Positions 1 to 8,898 are shown, counted from the first letter of the stretch. The stretch is DNA of 46,815 bases from Anaerolineales bacterium (GCA_016789025.1 JAEURC010000014.1:1-46815); one strand, 5' to 3'. Program-made: numbers and translations. Notes: a model not told the origin generated them from the sequence alone.

Positions 1-2
1 GG

Positions 3-1757
3 CAGATACTCGCGACCCTTTTGATGTTGTTCATTATCACCGCGCTCAACCTCCTCGTCCCGCGGATTATTCAGACAGCAGTGGATGACGGACTCGCGCG
101 CGGCGACTTGAGTCAGATCACCCAATCCGCGCTTCTCCTCCTCGGACTTGGGCTTGGTTCGGCTTTCCTCAGCCTGGTTCACCGCTACACCACCGAATGG
201 ATCGCGGCTCACGTTGGCTATGACCTGCGAAATTGCACGTACGATCACATCCAGCATTTGCCGTTTACCTATCACGACCACACGCAATCGGGGCAACTCA
301 TCTCGCGCTGTATCGAAGACGTGCGCTCGATAGAAAAATTTTCGGGCAGCGCCGTCTCCGATCTCGTGAAATTTATCATGCTCGCCATCGGCGTGATCTA
401 TTCCATGTTCGCGGCGAATCCGATGCTGGCTGGCATCGCGCTCCTGCCGATGATTCCGCTGGTGTTTATGACCTCCAGTTTTGGGACGAAAATCGGCAAG
501 TTATTTTTCATCGTGGATCAAGCGATGGGCGAGGTCTCGAACCGCTTGCAGGAAAATGTGGTGGGCGTGCAAGTCGTCCGCGCGTTTGCGCGTGAGAAAT
601 ATGAGATCAAGCGTTTCACCGATGCGAACAATGTCGTTTTCAAATCGTGGGTGCATGTCATTGATGAGTGGTCGAAGATCATGCCGACGACGAACTGGCT
701 CACAACGGTCAGCGTCATTTTGATCCTGTGGTTCGGCGGGCAAATGGTCATGAACGGCACGTTGACTATCGGCGCGATCGTCGCCTTCAATGCGTATATT
801 TTGATGATGGCGGAACCAGCCCAACAGTTGACGGGACTCGTCAACGCGGGCGGCGAGGCGGCAGCGGGTGCGCAGAGAGTCTTTGAAGTGTTGGACATCG
901 AGCCTGCGATTCAATCCGTGCCGAACGCGGTGAAAATGGAATCCCTGCGCGGCGAAGTCGAGTTTCGCGACGTGAGGCTGAATTACAAAGGCGAACGAAC
1001 CGCCTCGTTGAACGGGATCAGCGTGAACGTCCAGCCGAATCAAATCGTCGCGCTGATCGGACCGACGGGTTCGGGCAAAACGTCTTTCATCAATCTCATC
1101 CCGCGCTTTTACGATGTGACTGAAGGCTGTGTGTTCGTGGACGGCGTGGATGTGCGCGAGATGGATTTGGTCGCGTTCAGAAAACAGATCGGGATCGTTC
1201 TGCAAACATCCTTGTTGTTCTCCGATTCAATCAAAGCCAACATCGCATACGGCAGTCCCGACGCGACCATGGACGAAGTCATCGCCGCTGCGAAAGCCGC
1301 GCAGGCGCATGAGTTCCTCGAAGGTTTCACCAACGGTTACGACACAATCGTCGGCGAGCGCGGCGTGACGCTTTCAGGCGGACAACGTCAGCGCGTGGCG
1401 ATTGCGCGCGCGCTGTTGATGAATCCGCGCATTTTGATTCTCGACGACTCAACCTCATCTGTTGATACTCAAACTGAAAAGTTAATCCAAGCCGCGCTGG
1501 ATACGTTGATGGAGGGACGCACTACCTTCGTCATCGCGCATCGCCTCTCCACAGTCCGCCGCGCCGATTTGATCCTCGTGCTGGACAAAGGTCAGATCGC
1601 CGAACGCGGCACACATGAAGAACTTCTCAAACGCGGCGGGCTGTACAAAGAAATCCACGACTTGCAATTAGTGGATCAGGCTGGGTTTTCGGAGGAGATG
1701 GAAGACATTCAGATGGAAGAAATCTCACCTGATGAGGATTCGCGCGAGATCGCGTGA
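3..1757 (+). CDS. ABC exporter half-transporter, degenerate-site subunit (5' end outside window)
   Basis: This is a type IV ABC exporter half: an N-terminal six-helix membrane domain followed by an ATPase domain. The reading frame is open to the left edge, so the true start lies outside the window; the first ATG visible at 24 is inside the first membrane helix. The ATPase shows Walker A GPTGSGKTS (about 1059), signature LSGGQRQR (about 1370) and Walker B ILILDDSTS (about 1431). The catalytic Glu after Walker B is replaced by Asp. The downstream gene has the Glu but a modified signature (LSVGQ). That complementary pattern is the known hallmark of heterodimeric exporters with one degenerate and one consensus ATP site (BmrCD, TM287/288, LmrCD type). 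Substrate is not predictable; drugs or lipids are the usual cargo of the family. The C-terminus is a short acidic tail. Confidence 0.93.
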   Translation, partial: QILATLLMLFIITALNLLVPRIIQTAVDDGLARGDLSQITQSALLLLGLGLGSAFLSLVHRYTTEWIAAHVGYDLRNCTYDHIQHLPFTYHDHTQSGQLISRCIEDVRSIEKFSGSAVSDLVKFIMLAIGVIYSMFAANPMLAGIALLPMIPLVFMTSSFGTKIGKLFFIVDQAMGEVSNRLQENVVGVQVVRAFAREKYEIKRFTDANNVVFKSWVHVIDEWSKIMPTTNWLTTVSVILILWFGGQMVMNGTLTIGAIVAFNAYILMMAEPAQQLTGLVNAGGEAAAGAQRVFEVLDIEPAIQSVPNAVKMESLRGEVEFRDVRLNYKGERTASLNGISVNVQPNQIVALIGPTGSGKTSFINLIPRFYDVTEGCVFVDGVDVREMDLVAFRKQIGIVLQTSLLFSDSIKANIAYGSPDATMDEVIAAAKAAQAHEFLEGFTNGYDTIVGERGVTLSGGQRQRVAIARALLMNPRILILDDSTSSVDTQTEKLIQAALDTLMEGRTTFVIAHRLSTVRRADLILVLDKGQIAERGTHEELLKRGGLYKEIHDLQLVDQAGFSEEMEDIQMEEISPDEDSREIA

Positions 1758-1761
1758 AAAA

Positions 1762-1840
1762 AGTACACAAGTAAACACGTAAACATGTATACAAGGTAAG
1801 GCGTGTTTACTTGTGTACGTGTGTACTTGTTTACCTGCTT
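1762..1840. repeat. Inverted array of 8-nt repeats between the two ABC genes
   Basis: The gap between the two exporter genes is filled by two arms facing each other. Each arm is a run of four to five 8-nt units with consensus GTAMACAN (left arm) or its complement (right arm), so the DNA is both tandemly periodic (8 nt) and inverted. A second copy of the same design lies at 39231-39312. Read through on the + strand it adds a spurious extension in front of the second ABC gene. Confidence 0.8.
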
Positions 1841-1849
1841 ACATCAACC

Positions 1850-3646
1850 ATGACCACAAAAATCATCCCTCCCCAATTCATCACCCAATCGGAAGAGACG
1901 CTCGATAAGGGGTACGACCCCAGAGTGGCGCGCGGACTGCTTCGATTCGTCAAGCCGTATGCGGCGCGGATGTTCTTTGCGTTGATCCTCATGATCGTCG
2001 TGACCGCCGCGGCTGTGTCAGGACCCTACTTCGTCAAACTCGCCATTGACGAAGGTATCGGCGCGAAAGATGTCAACGCGCTGAGAAATATCGTGCTGGC
2101 GTATCTGATTATTTCGATCATCCAACTGGTCACAAACTTTTATCGTGTGCGGATCATGTCTCGCGTGGGTCAACATGTGTTGTACGATGTCCGCACGGCG
2201 ATGTTCGAGCATTTGCAAAATCTCTCGCTGAGTTTTTATAATCGCTACAGCGTTGGTCGTGTCATCACGCGCGTCATCAACGACGTTGGCACATTGCGCG
2301 AGTTCATCACGTGGGCGGTGTTGGCGATCGTGCGAAATTTGCTTGGCATCATCGGCACGTTGGTTGCGATGCTTGCGCTTGATGTGAAGTTGTCGTTGCT
2401 TACGTTTACCGTTCTGCCGTTCATGGTGTTGGCAACCATCATCTTCCGCAAATTTGCGCGGCAGAGTTATCGCAAAGTCCGCGCCGCCGTATCGTGGACG
2501 AACTCAGTGCTGGCGGAAAACGTCAATGGCGTGCGAGTGGTGCAGGCGTTCTCGCGGCAGGAGAAAAATTATTCCAACTTCAGCGGTTATGTCAATCGTT
2601 ATTATCTCGAAACGAGTCTCGACGCGGCGAAGGTTGCGTCATTGTTCACGCCTGTTGTGGATGTCCTCGGCGCGATAGCCACTGCCATCGTCGTGTACGT
2701 CGGCGGGAAATATGTGTTGAATACCGAGATCACTGCGGGCGTGTTGATCGCGTTCATTTTATACATTGACCGCTTCTTCGAGCCGATCCGCGACATGAGT
2801 CGGCGCTTCGACACGCTTCAATCCACGATGGCGGGCGGCGAACGGATCCTCGAACTGCTCAGCCAACCCGTCGAGGTTCAGGACGCGAAAAATGCCGAAG
2901 AGCTTGAGGCAGTTCGCGGCGGCGTCCGATTCGAAGATGTCCAGTTCCATTATTCGGATGATCCGACGCTCGTCCTGAATCAGATCAATCTCAATGTGGA
3001 TGCGGGGCAGACGGTGGCGTTGGTCGGCGAGACGGGCGCGGGCAAGACGACCATCGTCAAACTGCTCGCGCGATTCCACGACCCGACTTCGGGCTGTGTG
3101 CGCGTGGACGGCGTTGACCTGCGGACGGTGACTCAGGCGTCGCTGAGGCGGCAGATGGGCATGGTGTTGCAAGACCCGTTTTTGTTCACTGGCACGGTGA
3201 AGGAAAATATTTTGTTCGGTCGTTTGGATGCGAGCGATGAGGAAGTGATCCGCGCGGCGCAGGCGGTGGGCGCGCATGATTTCATCATGGGTTTGAAAAA
3301 CGGATACGACACTTCGGTGGAAGAAGGCGGCGCGACGTTGAGCGTGGGGCAGAGGCAGTTGATCTCATTCGCGCGCGCGTTGCTCGCCGACCCGCGTATT
3401 TTGATTCTCGATGAAGCGACCTCGTCCGTGGATACGCAGACCGAGCAGGTCATTCAAAAGGCGTTGGCGACTCTCTTGAAAGGGCGCACATCGTTCGTGA
3501 TCGCACATCGCCTTTCGACGATTACATCCGCAGATAAGATCGTGGTCATTCATGATGGAAGGATCGTGGAGCAAGGTTCACATGCCGAGTTGTTGGCGAA
3601 TCAGGGGATGTACTATGAATTGTATCGAACGGGGTTTCAGGAATAG
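1850..3646 (+). CDS. ABC exporter half-transporter, catalytic subunit
   Basis: This is the partner of the preceding gene: a membrane domain of about 320 residues with six helices and a C-terminal ATPase domain, 598 residues in all. Walker A is GETGAGKTT (about residue 392), the signature is LSVGQRQL (about 496) and Walker B is ILILDEATS (about 517) with the catalytic Glu intact. With the upstream subunit it would form one consensus site (this Walker A/B with the partner's LSGGQ) and one degenerate site. The ATG at 1850 is chosen because the longer frame back to 1811 reads through the octamer repeat array. No clear Shine-Dalgarno sequence precedes it. It would be co-transcribed with the upstream gene. 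Function: ATP-driven export across the cytoplasmic membrane, substrate unknown. Confidence 0.93.
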   Translation: MTTKIIPPQFITQSEETLDKGYDPRVARGLLRFVKPYAARMFFALILMIVVTAAAVSGPYFVKLAIDEGIGAKDVNALRNIVLAYLIISIIQLVTNFYRVRIMSRVGQHVLYDVRTAMFEHLQNLSLSFYNRYSVGRVITRVINDVGTLREFITWAVLAIVRNLLGIIGTLVAMLALDVKLSLLTFTVLPFMVLATIIFRKFARQSYRKVRAAVSWTNSVLAENVNGVRVVQAFSRQEKNYSNFSGYVNRYYLETSLDAAKVASLFTPVVDVLGAIATAIVVYVGGKYVLNTEITAGVLIAFILYIDRFFEPIRDMSRRFDTLQSTMAGGERILELLSQPVEVQDAKNAEELEAVRGGVRFEDVQFHYSDDPTLVLNQINLNVDAGQTVALVGETGAGKTTIVKLLARFHDPTSGCVRVDGVDLRTVTQASLRRQMGMVLQDPFLFTGTVKENILFGRLDASDEEVIRAAQAVGAHDFIMGLKNGYDTSVEEGGATLSVGQRQLISFARALLADPRILILDEATSSVDTQTEQVIQKALATLLKGRTSFVIAHRLSTITSADKIVVIHDGRIVEQGSHAELLANQGMYYELYRTGFQE

Positions 3647-3744
3647 AATAAAAGCCTGACTGGCGCTTGTCTCTGATTTACCAATTGGGCAGATCGCCTG
3701 CTTTCGTGTTCTGTTTGCGCCGCGTCGATTCCCAGATTCGCCTA

Positions 3745-4002
3745 TCAATCAGCCGCTTTTAGAAATCCGTCAATCGCGTCCGCGCTTATACCCATATCTG
3801 ACAACAGAGAGCGATTTGACCGAGCAAGTATCTTTAATGGTTGAGCAAGCGCGTTGCCTACAGACGTGGTCGTATCTGGCATCTCGCTTGCTTCCAGCTT
3901 TCCAGTCCAAACTTTTTTAGCTTCGCTGGAAAAAACGTATAGCTGCCCTGCATCATCAACCATGATCGCAGTTGTGTTTGAGTTAAAAATCGGATATATC
4001 AT
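3745..4002 (-). CDS. Hypothetical protein, 85 residues
   Basis: No family is recognised. The protein is short and soluble, with no signal peptide or membrane helix. It begins MIYPIFNSNTTAIMVDD, then a stretch that could form a few beta strands, and ends in a helical segment. The ATG at 4002 is chosen over the longer frame to 4050 because it lies one base after the stop of the upstream gene (4004) and has a good ribosome site (AGAGG) ending about 6 nt upstream. The one-base gap implies translational coupling with the membrane protein at 4004-4459, so the two probably act together. The pair points against the flanking genes and has a slightly AT-richer composition, which suggests an accessory cassette. 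Confidence 0.6.
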   Translation of the reverse strand: MIYPIFNSNTTAIMVDDAGQLYVFSSEAKKVWTGKLEASEMPDTTTSVGNALAQPLKILARSNRSLLSDMGISADAIDGFLKAAD

Positions 4003-4003
4003 T

Positions 4004-4459
4004 TCAACCTCTTTTGTTCGTAAGTGTCTTGAACGCTTCAACGGCTTCATTTAATTTCACGGGGTCCGCGGCGGCGGCAAATGATTGTGCTCTCGCGTTA
4101 GCGTCATCTGCCCTAGCGTTGGCCTCTTCAACTTGGTTATTTAACTGGGCGGTTTGAGAAGCGCCAATCTGGAGTCCAAAGAATGCCCCGACCAAAGTTC
4201 CCAAAACTGTGAGAAATGGGGAAATAACAGCTGTAACGGCTTGGGCGTCCTTAAATTCTGTCCATATTGATAACCCAGCAAGTACGCAGGCTAGAATCAA
4301 GGTTAGCGAAAATCCAATTAGTCCAAGCCAGAATGCGTATTTGATTCGCGCTATCTCGATTGATGGTTTATCTGTCGTCACGCCTTTTGTTTTTTCCTCC
4401 GATGGAGTTTCAGGTTGAGTTGCGGGAACAGGTTCAGGGGTTGGGGTTGTTTCAGCCAT
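4004..4459 (-). CDS. Small two-helix membrane protein with coiled-coil tail
   Basis: The protein has 151 residues. A Pro/Thr/Glu-rich cytoplasmic or disordered N-terminus (1-35) is followed by two predicted membrane helices at about 43-66 and 76-98, and then an Ala/Asn/Gln/Asp-rich segment (about 100-130) with the heptad look of a coiled coil. No family is recognised. The start at ATG 4459 has a clear GGAGG ribosome site. A promoter with -35 TTGAAA and -10 TAAAGT lies at 4514-4486 on the same strand. It is the first gene of a two-gene unit with the 85-residue protein at 3745-4002. A role in sensing or scaffolding at the membrane is possible but unsupported. Confidence 0.7.
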   Translation of the reverse strand: MAETTPTPEPVPATQPETPSEEKTKGVTTDKPSIEIARIKYAFWLGLIGFSLTLILACVLAGLSIWTEFKDAQAVTAVISPFLTVLGTLVGAFFGLQIGASQTAQLNNQVEEANARADDANARAQSFAAAADPVKLNEAVEAFKTLTNKRG

Positions 4460-4485
4460 TTTTACCTCCGTTTGGTATACAAATC

Positions 4486-4514
4486 ACTTTACAACAAAAA
4501 TATCTAAATTTCAA
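4486..4514 (-). promoter_or_regulatory. Promoter of the 4459-3745 gene pair
   Basis: On the minus strand TTGAAA (4514-4509) is separated by exactly 17 nt from TAAAGT (4491-4486). The start codon at 4459 and its GGAGG site follow about 27 nt later. The fit to a housekeeping sigma promoter is good at -35 and moderate at -10. Confidence 0.55.
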
Positions 4515-4570
4515 GAGGCAGTTTTAGGTTTCGGTAGTCTGGGAATTGTGGATTATTTAAGTCGAGATGA

Positions 4571-4576
4571 TAGAAT
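4571..4576 (+). promoter_or_regulatory. Candidate -10 box directly ahead of a GTG start
   Basis: TAGAAT ends 6 nt before the GTG at 4583, and no Shine-Dalgarno sequence is present. This spacing would put transcription start on or next to the start codon, i.e. a leaderless mRNA. The -35 element is weak. The same geometry is seen at 33945, 40894 and 40980. Confidence 0.4.
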
Positions 4577-4582
4577 CGCAAG

Positions 4583-5737
4583 GTGAAACAGCGCTTTTGT
4601 TTGTTCTACCTACTCCTCCTCGCCGCCTGCCAACCCTCGCAACCCCTCCCAACCCAAACCCTCCCTCCGCCTCTAGTTGTCATTGAGACCATTACGCCTG
4701 TTCCGCTTCCAACGGAAACGCCGCTCCCTTCGCCGACTCCTACAACCGAAGAATTGATTTATCCCTACACCATCGAGGGACTGCGTGAGCATGATTTTCA
4801 AAGCGGGGAGATTCGCATCCTCGAGACGCTGACCGAAACGGACAAATACACCGCGTACCTCATTGACTATCCCAGCGATGGGCTGACGATCACGGGCGTG
4901 ATGCAGATTCCAAAAGGCGAGGGTCCGTTTCCTGTTATCGTGATGAATCACGGATTCTACGCGCGGAGTGTGTACTCGTCTGGCGATGGCACGGATCGCT
5001 CGTCCGCGTTTCTGGCGGAGCATGGATACATCACCCTCGCGTCCGATTATCGCAGTTGGGGCGGGTCGGAGGTGGGCGAGAGTCTCTTCTATTCAGGCTT
5101 GGCGATTGACGTGATCAATCTGCTCGATGCGATTCCGTCCATTCCGCAGGCGGATGCGAGTCGCGTCGGGATGTGGGGTCACAGCATGGGCGGGGGAGTG
5201 GCGATGAAAGTATTGACAATCCTCGGTGGTCGTGGTCTCGATACGCCCTCAGCAACGAACGCTTCGGGCTACTCGACCACCGTACGCGCCGTCGTTTTAT
5301 ATTCCTCCGTCAGCGCGGATCATGCGGATGTGATTGCGCGGTGGGGGAATGGATGTCTCGGCGATATTGTGGCGGGCGAGCAAATGGCTGGCTGTAACTC
5401 CTCCGATGTTGTTCCGCTTGAGTTGCCGAATAATTTGATCAACGCGTTCGTCAATGCGCCGAGAGATTCAGAGTTGATGGAGAAAGTCTCGCCGATTTAT
5501 TATGTTGATTCGATTGACGTGCCGATACAAATTCACTACGGGGAGAAAGACGGACTCGTGTACAGCGGCACGCCGCCTGAATGGTCAATCAAGTTGGATG
5601 AAGCCTTGCTCGACGCGGGGAAGGATGTGAAGCTCTTTCGCTATGATGGCGAGGGACATTCGTTCGTCGGTCAGCCGTGGTTTGATTTTATGATTCGTGT
5701 GTTGGATTTTTTTGATGAGAATGTGAAGAACGGATAA
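4583..5737 (+). CDS. Secreted alpha/beta-hydrolase lipoprotein with in-frame repeat insertion
   Basis: This 384-residue protein starts with a lipoprotein signal ending in LLAAC (Cys16), so it should be anchored outside the cytoplasmic membrane, followed by a Pro/Thr-rich linker (17-55). The hydrolase core shows the oxyanion strand region MNHGFYAR, nucleophile elbow GHSMGG (Ser about 201), an acid in GEKDG (about 322) and a His in GEGHSF (about 358). It belongs broadly to the dienelactone-hydrolase/S9-like serine hydrolases; ester or peptide substrate cannot be told. Residues about 217-233 (DTPSATNASGYSTT region) are encoded by a 51-bp copy of the GGTGGT repeat, placed between two core strands after the nucleophile elbow. 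The GTG start has a -10-like TAGAAT 6 nt upstream and no ribosome site. Confidence 0.85.
   Translation: MKQRFCLFYLLLLAACQPSQPLPTQTLPPPLVVIETITPVPLPTETPLPSPTPTTEELIYPYTIEGLREHDFQSGEIRILETLTETDKYTAYLIDYPSDGLTITGVMQIPKGEGPFPVIVMNHGFYARSVYSSGDGTDRSSAFLAEHGYITLASDYRSWGGSEVGESLFYSGLAIDVINLLDAIPSIPQADASRVGMWGHSMGGGVAMKVLTILGGRGLDTPSATNASGYSTTVRAVVLYSSVSADHADVIARWGNGCLGDIVAGEQMAGCNSSDVVPLELPNNLINAFVNAPRDSELMEKVSPIYYVDSIDVPIQIHYGEKDGLVYSGTPPEWSIKLDEALLDAGKDVKLFRYDGEGHSFVGQPWFDFMIRVLDFFDENVKNG
5231..5281 (+). repeat. GGTGGT-family repeat inserted in frame in the hydrolase gene
   Basis: This 51-bp copy has the family ends (CGTGGTCTCGATACG and CTACTCGACCACC) and encodes DTPSATNASGYSTT in the frame of the host gene. 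The same peptide, three bases shorter, is encoded by the copy at 41049-41096. Length divisible by three keeps the frame. Confidence 0.85.
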
Positions 5738-5751
5738 AATTAAAAAGAGTA

Positions 5752-5945
5752 ATTCCGCGCTGAGCGGAGCGTCCTTCGTCTTCGTTCATCGCAACTTACG
5801 CTCTTCACTCCGCTCAGGACGAGTACAAAGCAAGCAAAGAGCGCAGACGAAGCGTGGGGATGCAAATAACAATTGTATACATGAACACTTGCCCTTCGAC
5901 TGCGCTCCTCGCTGGCGCTCGTCACTCCGCTCAGGGCGAATTGGA
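5752..5945. repeat. CTGAGCGGAG-type repeats, two inverted copies
   Basis: The gap between the hydrolase and the MttB-like gene holds two hairpin-like elements built from CGCTGAGCGGAGCG and its complement CTCCGCTCAGG: one at about 5757-5823 and one at about 5890-5938. Related sequence is found inside genes at about 22726-22775 and 37511-37570. A short AT-rich patch with TTGTATACAT between the copies may carry a promoter for the next gene. Confidence 0.65.
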
Positions 5946-5953
5946 GAAAATAA

Positions 5954-7396
5954 ATGAACAACGTCCGACCACAAATGAAGATGTTGACGGAGGAACAGAA
6001 GCGGGAGATCCATCAGTACACGTTACAACTCCTCGCGACGACGGGCGTGCGCGTGGACTCGCCGTCGGCGGTGGAGATGTTGACGAAAAGGGTAGGCAGG
6101 CTGAACGTCGAGGGAAGAACCGTGCGGATACCGAGCGAGGTGGTCGAATGGGCGATCAAAGCCGCGCCGAGGCGAATCCAAATCTATGACCGCAGAGGGA
6201 ATCCGCAATTCCAAATTGGAGGGGAAGAAGACCGCGCGCGATTCGGAATCGGAGTCACCGCGTTGTTTTATCAAGAGCCTGAGACCGATACGCCTGTGGA
6301 GTTTCAACGCAAACACATGCGCGACATGGTGCGCGTGGGAAATAAACTGCCGCTGTACGACATGGTCTCGACGGTAGGCATTTGCCGCGATGTGCCAGAT
6401 TACCTGACGGACTTGATCGGCTCGCTCGAACATTTTGCGAACGGCGTGAAGCCGATGGTGTTGTTGTGTTCGGACGAGCATAAGTTTGACGATGTGTTGA
6501 ACATGATCCAACATCTGCACTCGCGCGACCTCGGCGATAAGCCGTTTATCATTCCGTATTTCAATCCTGTTTCGCCGTTGGTGATGAACGCTGGCACGGT
6601 GGACAAAATGAAGAGCGCCATCGAGCGCGGACTGCCCGTTGTGATTTCGAATTACAGTTTGTCGGGCGCGACCACGCCGATCACGCCCGCAGGGACGATC
6701 GCTGTATTGATGGCGGAGTTGCTCGCGGGCTTGGTCATCGGGCAGTTATATAAAGAAGGCGCGCCGATGTTCCTCGGCATGTTGCCCGTGTATCTTGATA
6801 TGAAAACCCTGCAAAATTTTTACGATCCGCAGAGCGTGGTAGACAGCCTCGCGTGCGCCGAGATGATGGCGTATTACGGCATCCCGCATTGCGGCACGTC
6901 GGGGAGCGGCACGGGCTGGGGCATGGACTTGCTCGCCGCCGAAACATTTTGGATGAACACGTTGATGATGACTCTGACGAAGGGCGGCATCGCTCCGTTC
7001 ATCGGCGACACGCTGGGATCGAAAGCCGTCTCGCCGTTGACGTTCATCTACTGTCACGAGATCATCGATCAGGCTCTGCGCTTCGCTTCGGGATTTCAGC
7101 TTGATTCTGCTTCGGTTGGCTTGGATGAAATCCACGCGGTCGGTCCAGGCAAGGGATTCGTCTCCGCGCCTTCTACGTTGAAAAATTACAAAACGGGATA
7201 CTACGTCAGCCGCATCTTCCCGCGCTGGAGCATGGAGAAGTGGCTGGAGGCGGGTCAACCGCATGTGCAGAAGAGGTTGAAGGAATATGCGATTGAATTT
7301 CTGAAAGATCTGCCCGCGCCTGAAGATCATGAGGAGTTGATGAGGAGGGGGGAGGAGTGGGTGGGAAAGTGGAAGGCAGTCAGCGGTTATCAGTGA
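5954..7396 (+). CDS. MttB-family corrinoid methyltransferase, non-pyrrolysine type
   Basis: The protein (480 residues) is a full-length member of the trimethylamine methyltransferase (MttB) superfamily, with the typical TIM-barrel composition and the conserved glycine-rich segment GTSGSGTGWGMD near residue 315. The frame is uninterrupted, so there is no in-frame amber codon for pyrrolysine. Characterised non-Pyl members (MtgB type) move a methyl group from quaternary amines such as glycine betaine to a corrinoid protein. No corrinoid protein or activator gene lies in this window, so the methyl acceptor must be encoded elsewhere. The FAD oxidoreductase at 8913 could act on the demethylated product, but that link is inference. 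ATG 5954 follows a GGAG ribosome site; two shadow frames on the other strand were discarded. Confidence 0.88.
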   Translation: MNNVRPQMKMLTEEQKREIHQYTLQLLATTGVRVDSPSAVEMLTKRVGRLNVEGRTVRIPSEVVEWAIKAAPRRIQIYDRRGNPQFQIGGEEDRARFGIGVTALFYQEPETDTPVEFQRKHMRDMVRVGNKLPLYDMVSTVGICRDVPDYLTDLIGSLEHFANGVKPMVLLCSDEHKFDDVLNMIQHLHSRDLGDKPFIIPYFNPVSPLVMNAGTVDKMKSAIERGLPVVISNYSLSGATTPITPAGTIAVLMAELLAGLVIGQLYKEGAPMFLGMLPVYLDMKTLQNFYDPQSVVDSLACAEMMAYYGIPHCGTSGSGTGWGMDLLAAETFWMNTLMMTLTKGGIAPFIGDTLGSKAVSPLTFIYCHEIIDQALRFASGFQLDSASVGLDEIHAVGPGKGFVSAPSTLKNYKTGYYVSRIFPRWSMEKWLEAGQPHVQKRLKEYAIEFLKDLPAPEDHEELMRRGEEWVGKWKAVSGYQ

Positions 7397-7422
7397 GCAG
7401 TGAGAAGTTATCGGCGATTCGG

Positions 7423-7535
7423 CGGGCTGAAGCCCTGCCTCAGTTCGTGGAAGTCCGCTCAAGCGGACTCGCTCGTCAGCGCGTAGCGCTTCCATGTGCT
7501 GAGCAAGCGGCTTTAGCCCTGCGAATCACGCCCGT
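7423..7535. repeat. Intergenic palindromic repeat (GGGCTGAAGCCC type)
   Basis: The gap after the methyltransferase contains several back-to-back inverted repeats: GGGCTGAAGCCC near its left end, AGTCCGCT-CA-AGCGGACT in the middle, and AAGCGGCTTTAGCCC near its right end. No open frame with a ribosome site was seen. It looks like a non-coding repeat unit of the kind scattered through this genome. Confidence 0.6.
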
Positions 7536-7579
7536 CCCTAACCATCGCGATAAGTTTTTAGCCCCATGAAGAAACAGAG

Positions 7580-7912
7580 ATGAACAAACCGATTTCAACC
7601 ATTGTGATCATCCTGATGGCGATCCTCGTTTTTGCGTTGCTGTCTCTGCTTCCGATTTATCCTCTGTTGGTCGAGGGACGCGAGTTCTCGCAAGCGGGCG
7701 AATCGCTTTATCAAGAGTGGAGGCTGGTTTCCGTCCGCGAGTATTACGACTATGCTCAATACGCTCAATCCGCGTGGTTGAACTCAACGAAGGTCGCGTA
7801 CGCTTTGCTGGCGTTGATCTACGCCTTGATTCTTGTGTCCAGTTTTGTGTTGATTGTCCGCGGATTGTTCAAGCGGTTGAAGGCAAAACGAGGCGAGGTA
7901 TTACCTCCATGA
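7580..7912 (+). CDS. Small two-helix membrane protein
   Basis: The 110-residue protein has one membrane helix at about 7-30, a loop of about 45 residues rich in Tyr, Gln and Ser that should face outside, and a second helix at about 74-96, followed by a basic tail. The charge pattern suits an N-in/C-in hairpin. No family is recognised. Its stop overlaps the start of the next gene as ATGA (7909-7912), so the two are translationally coupled and probably work together at the membrane. The ribosome site is weak. Confidence 0.65.
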   Translation: MNKPISTIVIILMAILVFALLSLLPIYPLLVEGREFSQAGESLYQEWRLVSVREYYDYAQYAQSAWLNSTKVAYALLALIYALILVSSFVLIVRGLFKRLKAKRGEVLPP

Positions 7913-8898
7913 AGAAAATATCTAAATTAAGTTCAATAACGGTTGGGTATTCACTTTTGACACTACTATGGTTCATCTCATGGCTGTTGGCTAGAGATGA
8001 AAATTGGTGGCTGGTTCTTGTGAATCGCGGCGTGCCATACATTTTCATCCCCACGCTTCTTCTCGCTGTGTGGACCGTTTATGTCCGTCAGCCAAAACGA
8101 CTTGTACCTTTGTTTGTCCCTGTAGTCATCTTTGCCATCTTGTATTATCCGTACATCTTCCCTAAAATTGCACAATCCACAGATGGATCGAACAGCCTGA
8201 AGGTAATGACCTATAACGTCCTTTTCAGCAACTACGATTACGCTGCAGTTGCAAATGTCGTACTCACTTACAAACCTGATCTGGTCGCCTTGCAGGAAGT
8301 TCAACCTGAAATGATGAGCGAGTTGGAAGAACGCCTGAAGGAGGAATATCCCTTTTCGCTCTTGGGCACGCCAAACGACTATGGCACGACGGCGGTCTTC
8401 AGTCGACATCCCATCAGCGAAGCGTACGTTTTGGATCTACAGGTGGATAGGCCCGCCGTGGTTGTGAAAACCAAAATCAATGGTCAAGAGATAACCTTTG
8501 TGTCCGTTCATTTGCTTGCCTATAATCTCTGGTGGACAAAACTGAAAGACATCCCTGCGACAGTCATGGAAAGAACATTCAATCAGAATCGACAAGCGAA
8601 CCTGATTCTTGGTGAAAGCAGAATTCAGAAAGGGATTGTGCTTATTGGTTGTGACTGCAACAGTTATGAAACTTCCAGATCGTACCGAATTCTAAACGCA
8701 AGGCTGAAAAATTCCGCGCGTGAGGTCGGCTGGGCGCTTGGCAATGATGTTCTCCCTGGAACGAAGCAAGACGTTTATTTACAGCACATTGATTATGTTT
8801 GGTATAGTGGCTTTATCAATCCCATCAATGTATTCAAGATAACTGACAGCGGCGGCTCCGATCATTTGCCTGTTCTGGCTGTTTTTGAAATAGAATAG
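7909..8898 (+). CDS. Membrane-anchored endonuclease/exonuclease/phosphatase (EEP) family protein
   Basis: The start is taken at ATG 7909 (overlap ATGA with the upstream stop), giving 329 residues; an upstream frame to 7717 would overlap the preceding gene throughout. Three hydrophobic segments in the first 85 residues anchor the protein, and the catalytic domain follows. Conserved EEP residues are visible: Asn in MTYNVL (about 102), metal-binding Glu in LQEVQ (about 129), VSVHL, an Asp-Cys-Asn in place of the usual GDFN (about 247), and the catalytic SDHLP (about 316). This topology is shared with VanJ-like and other membrane phosphodiesterases whose active site faces outside. Substrate is unknown; lipid phosphates are plausible. 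It is coupled to the small membrane protein before it. Confidence 0.82.
   Translation: MKKISKLSSITVGYSLLTLLWFISWLLARDENWWLVLVNRGVPYIFIPTLLLAVWTVYVRQPKRLVPLFVPVVIFAILYYPYIFPKIAQSTDGSNSLKVMTYNVLFSNYDYAAVANVVLTYKPDLVALQEVQPEMMSELEERLKEEYPFSLLGTPNDYGTTAVFSRHPISEAYVLDLQVDRPAVVVKTKINGQEITFVSVHLLAYNLWWTKLKDIPATVMERTFNQNRQANLILGESRIQKGIVLIGCDCNSYETSRSYRILNARLKNSAREVGWALGNDVLPGTKQDVYLQHIDYVWYSGFINPINVFKITDSGGSDHLPVLAVFEIE

Noticed and set aside
501..1205. A 234-codon minus-strand frame in the first ABC gene
   Set aside because: It is a codon shadow of the ATPase gene with Arg/His-rich composition and no supporting signal.
5954..7396. Pyrrolysine-containing trimethylamine methyltransferase
   Set aside because: The frame has no internal amber codon, so it belongs to the non-pyrrolysine branch.
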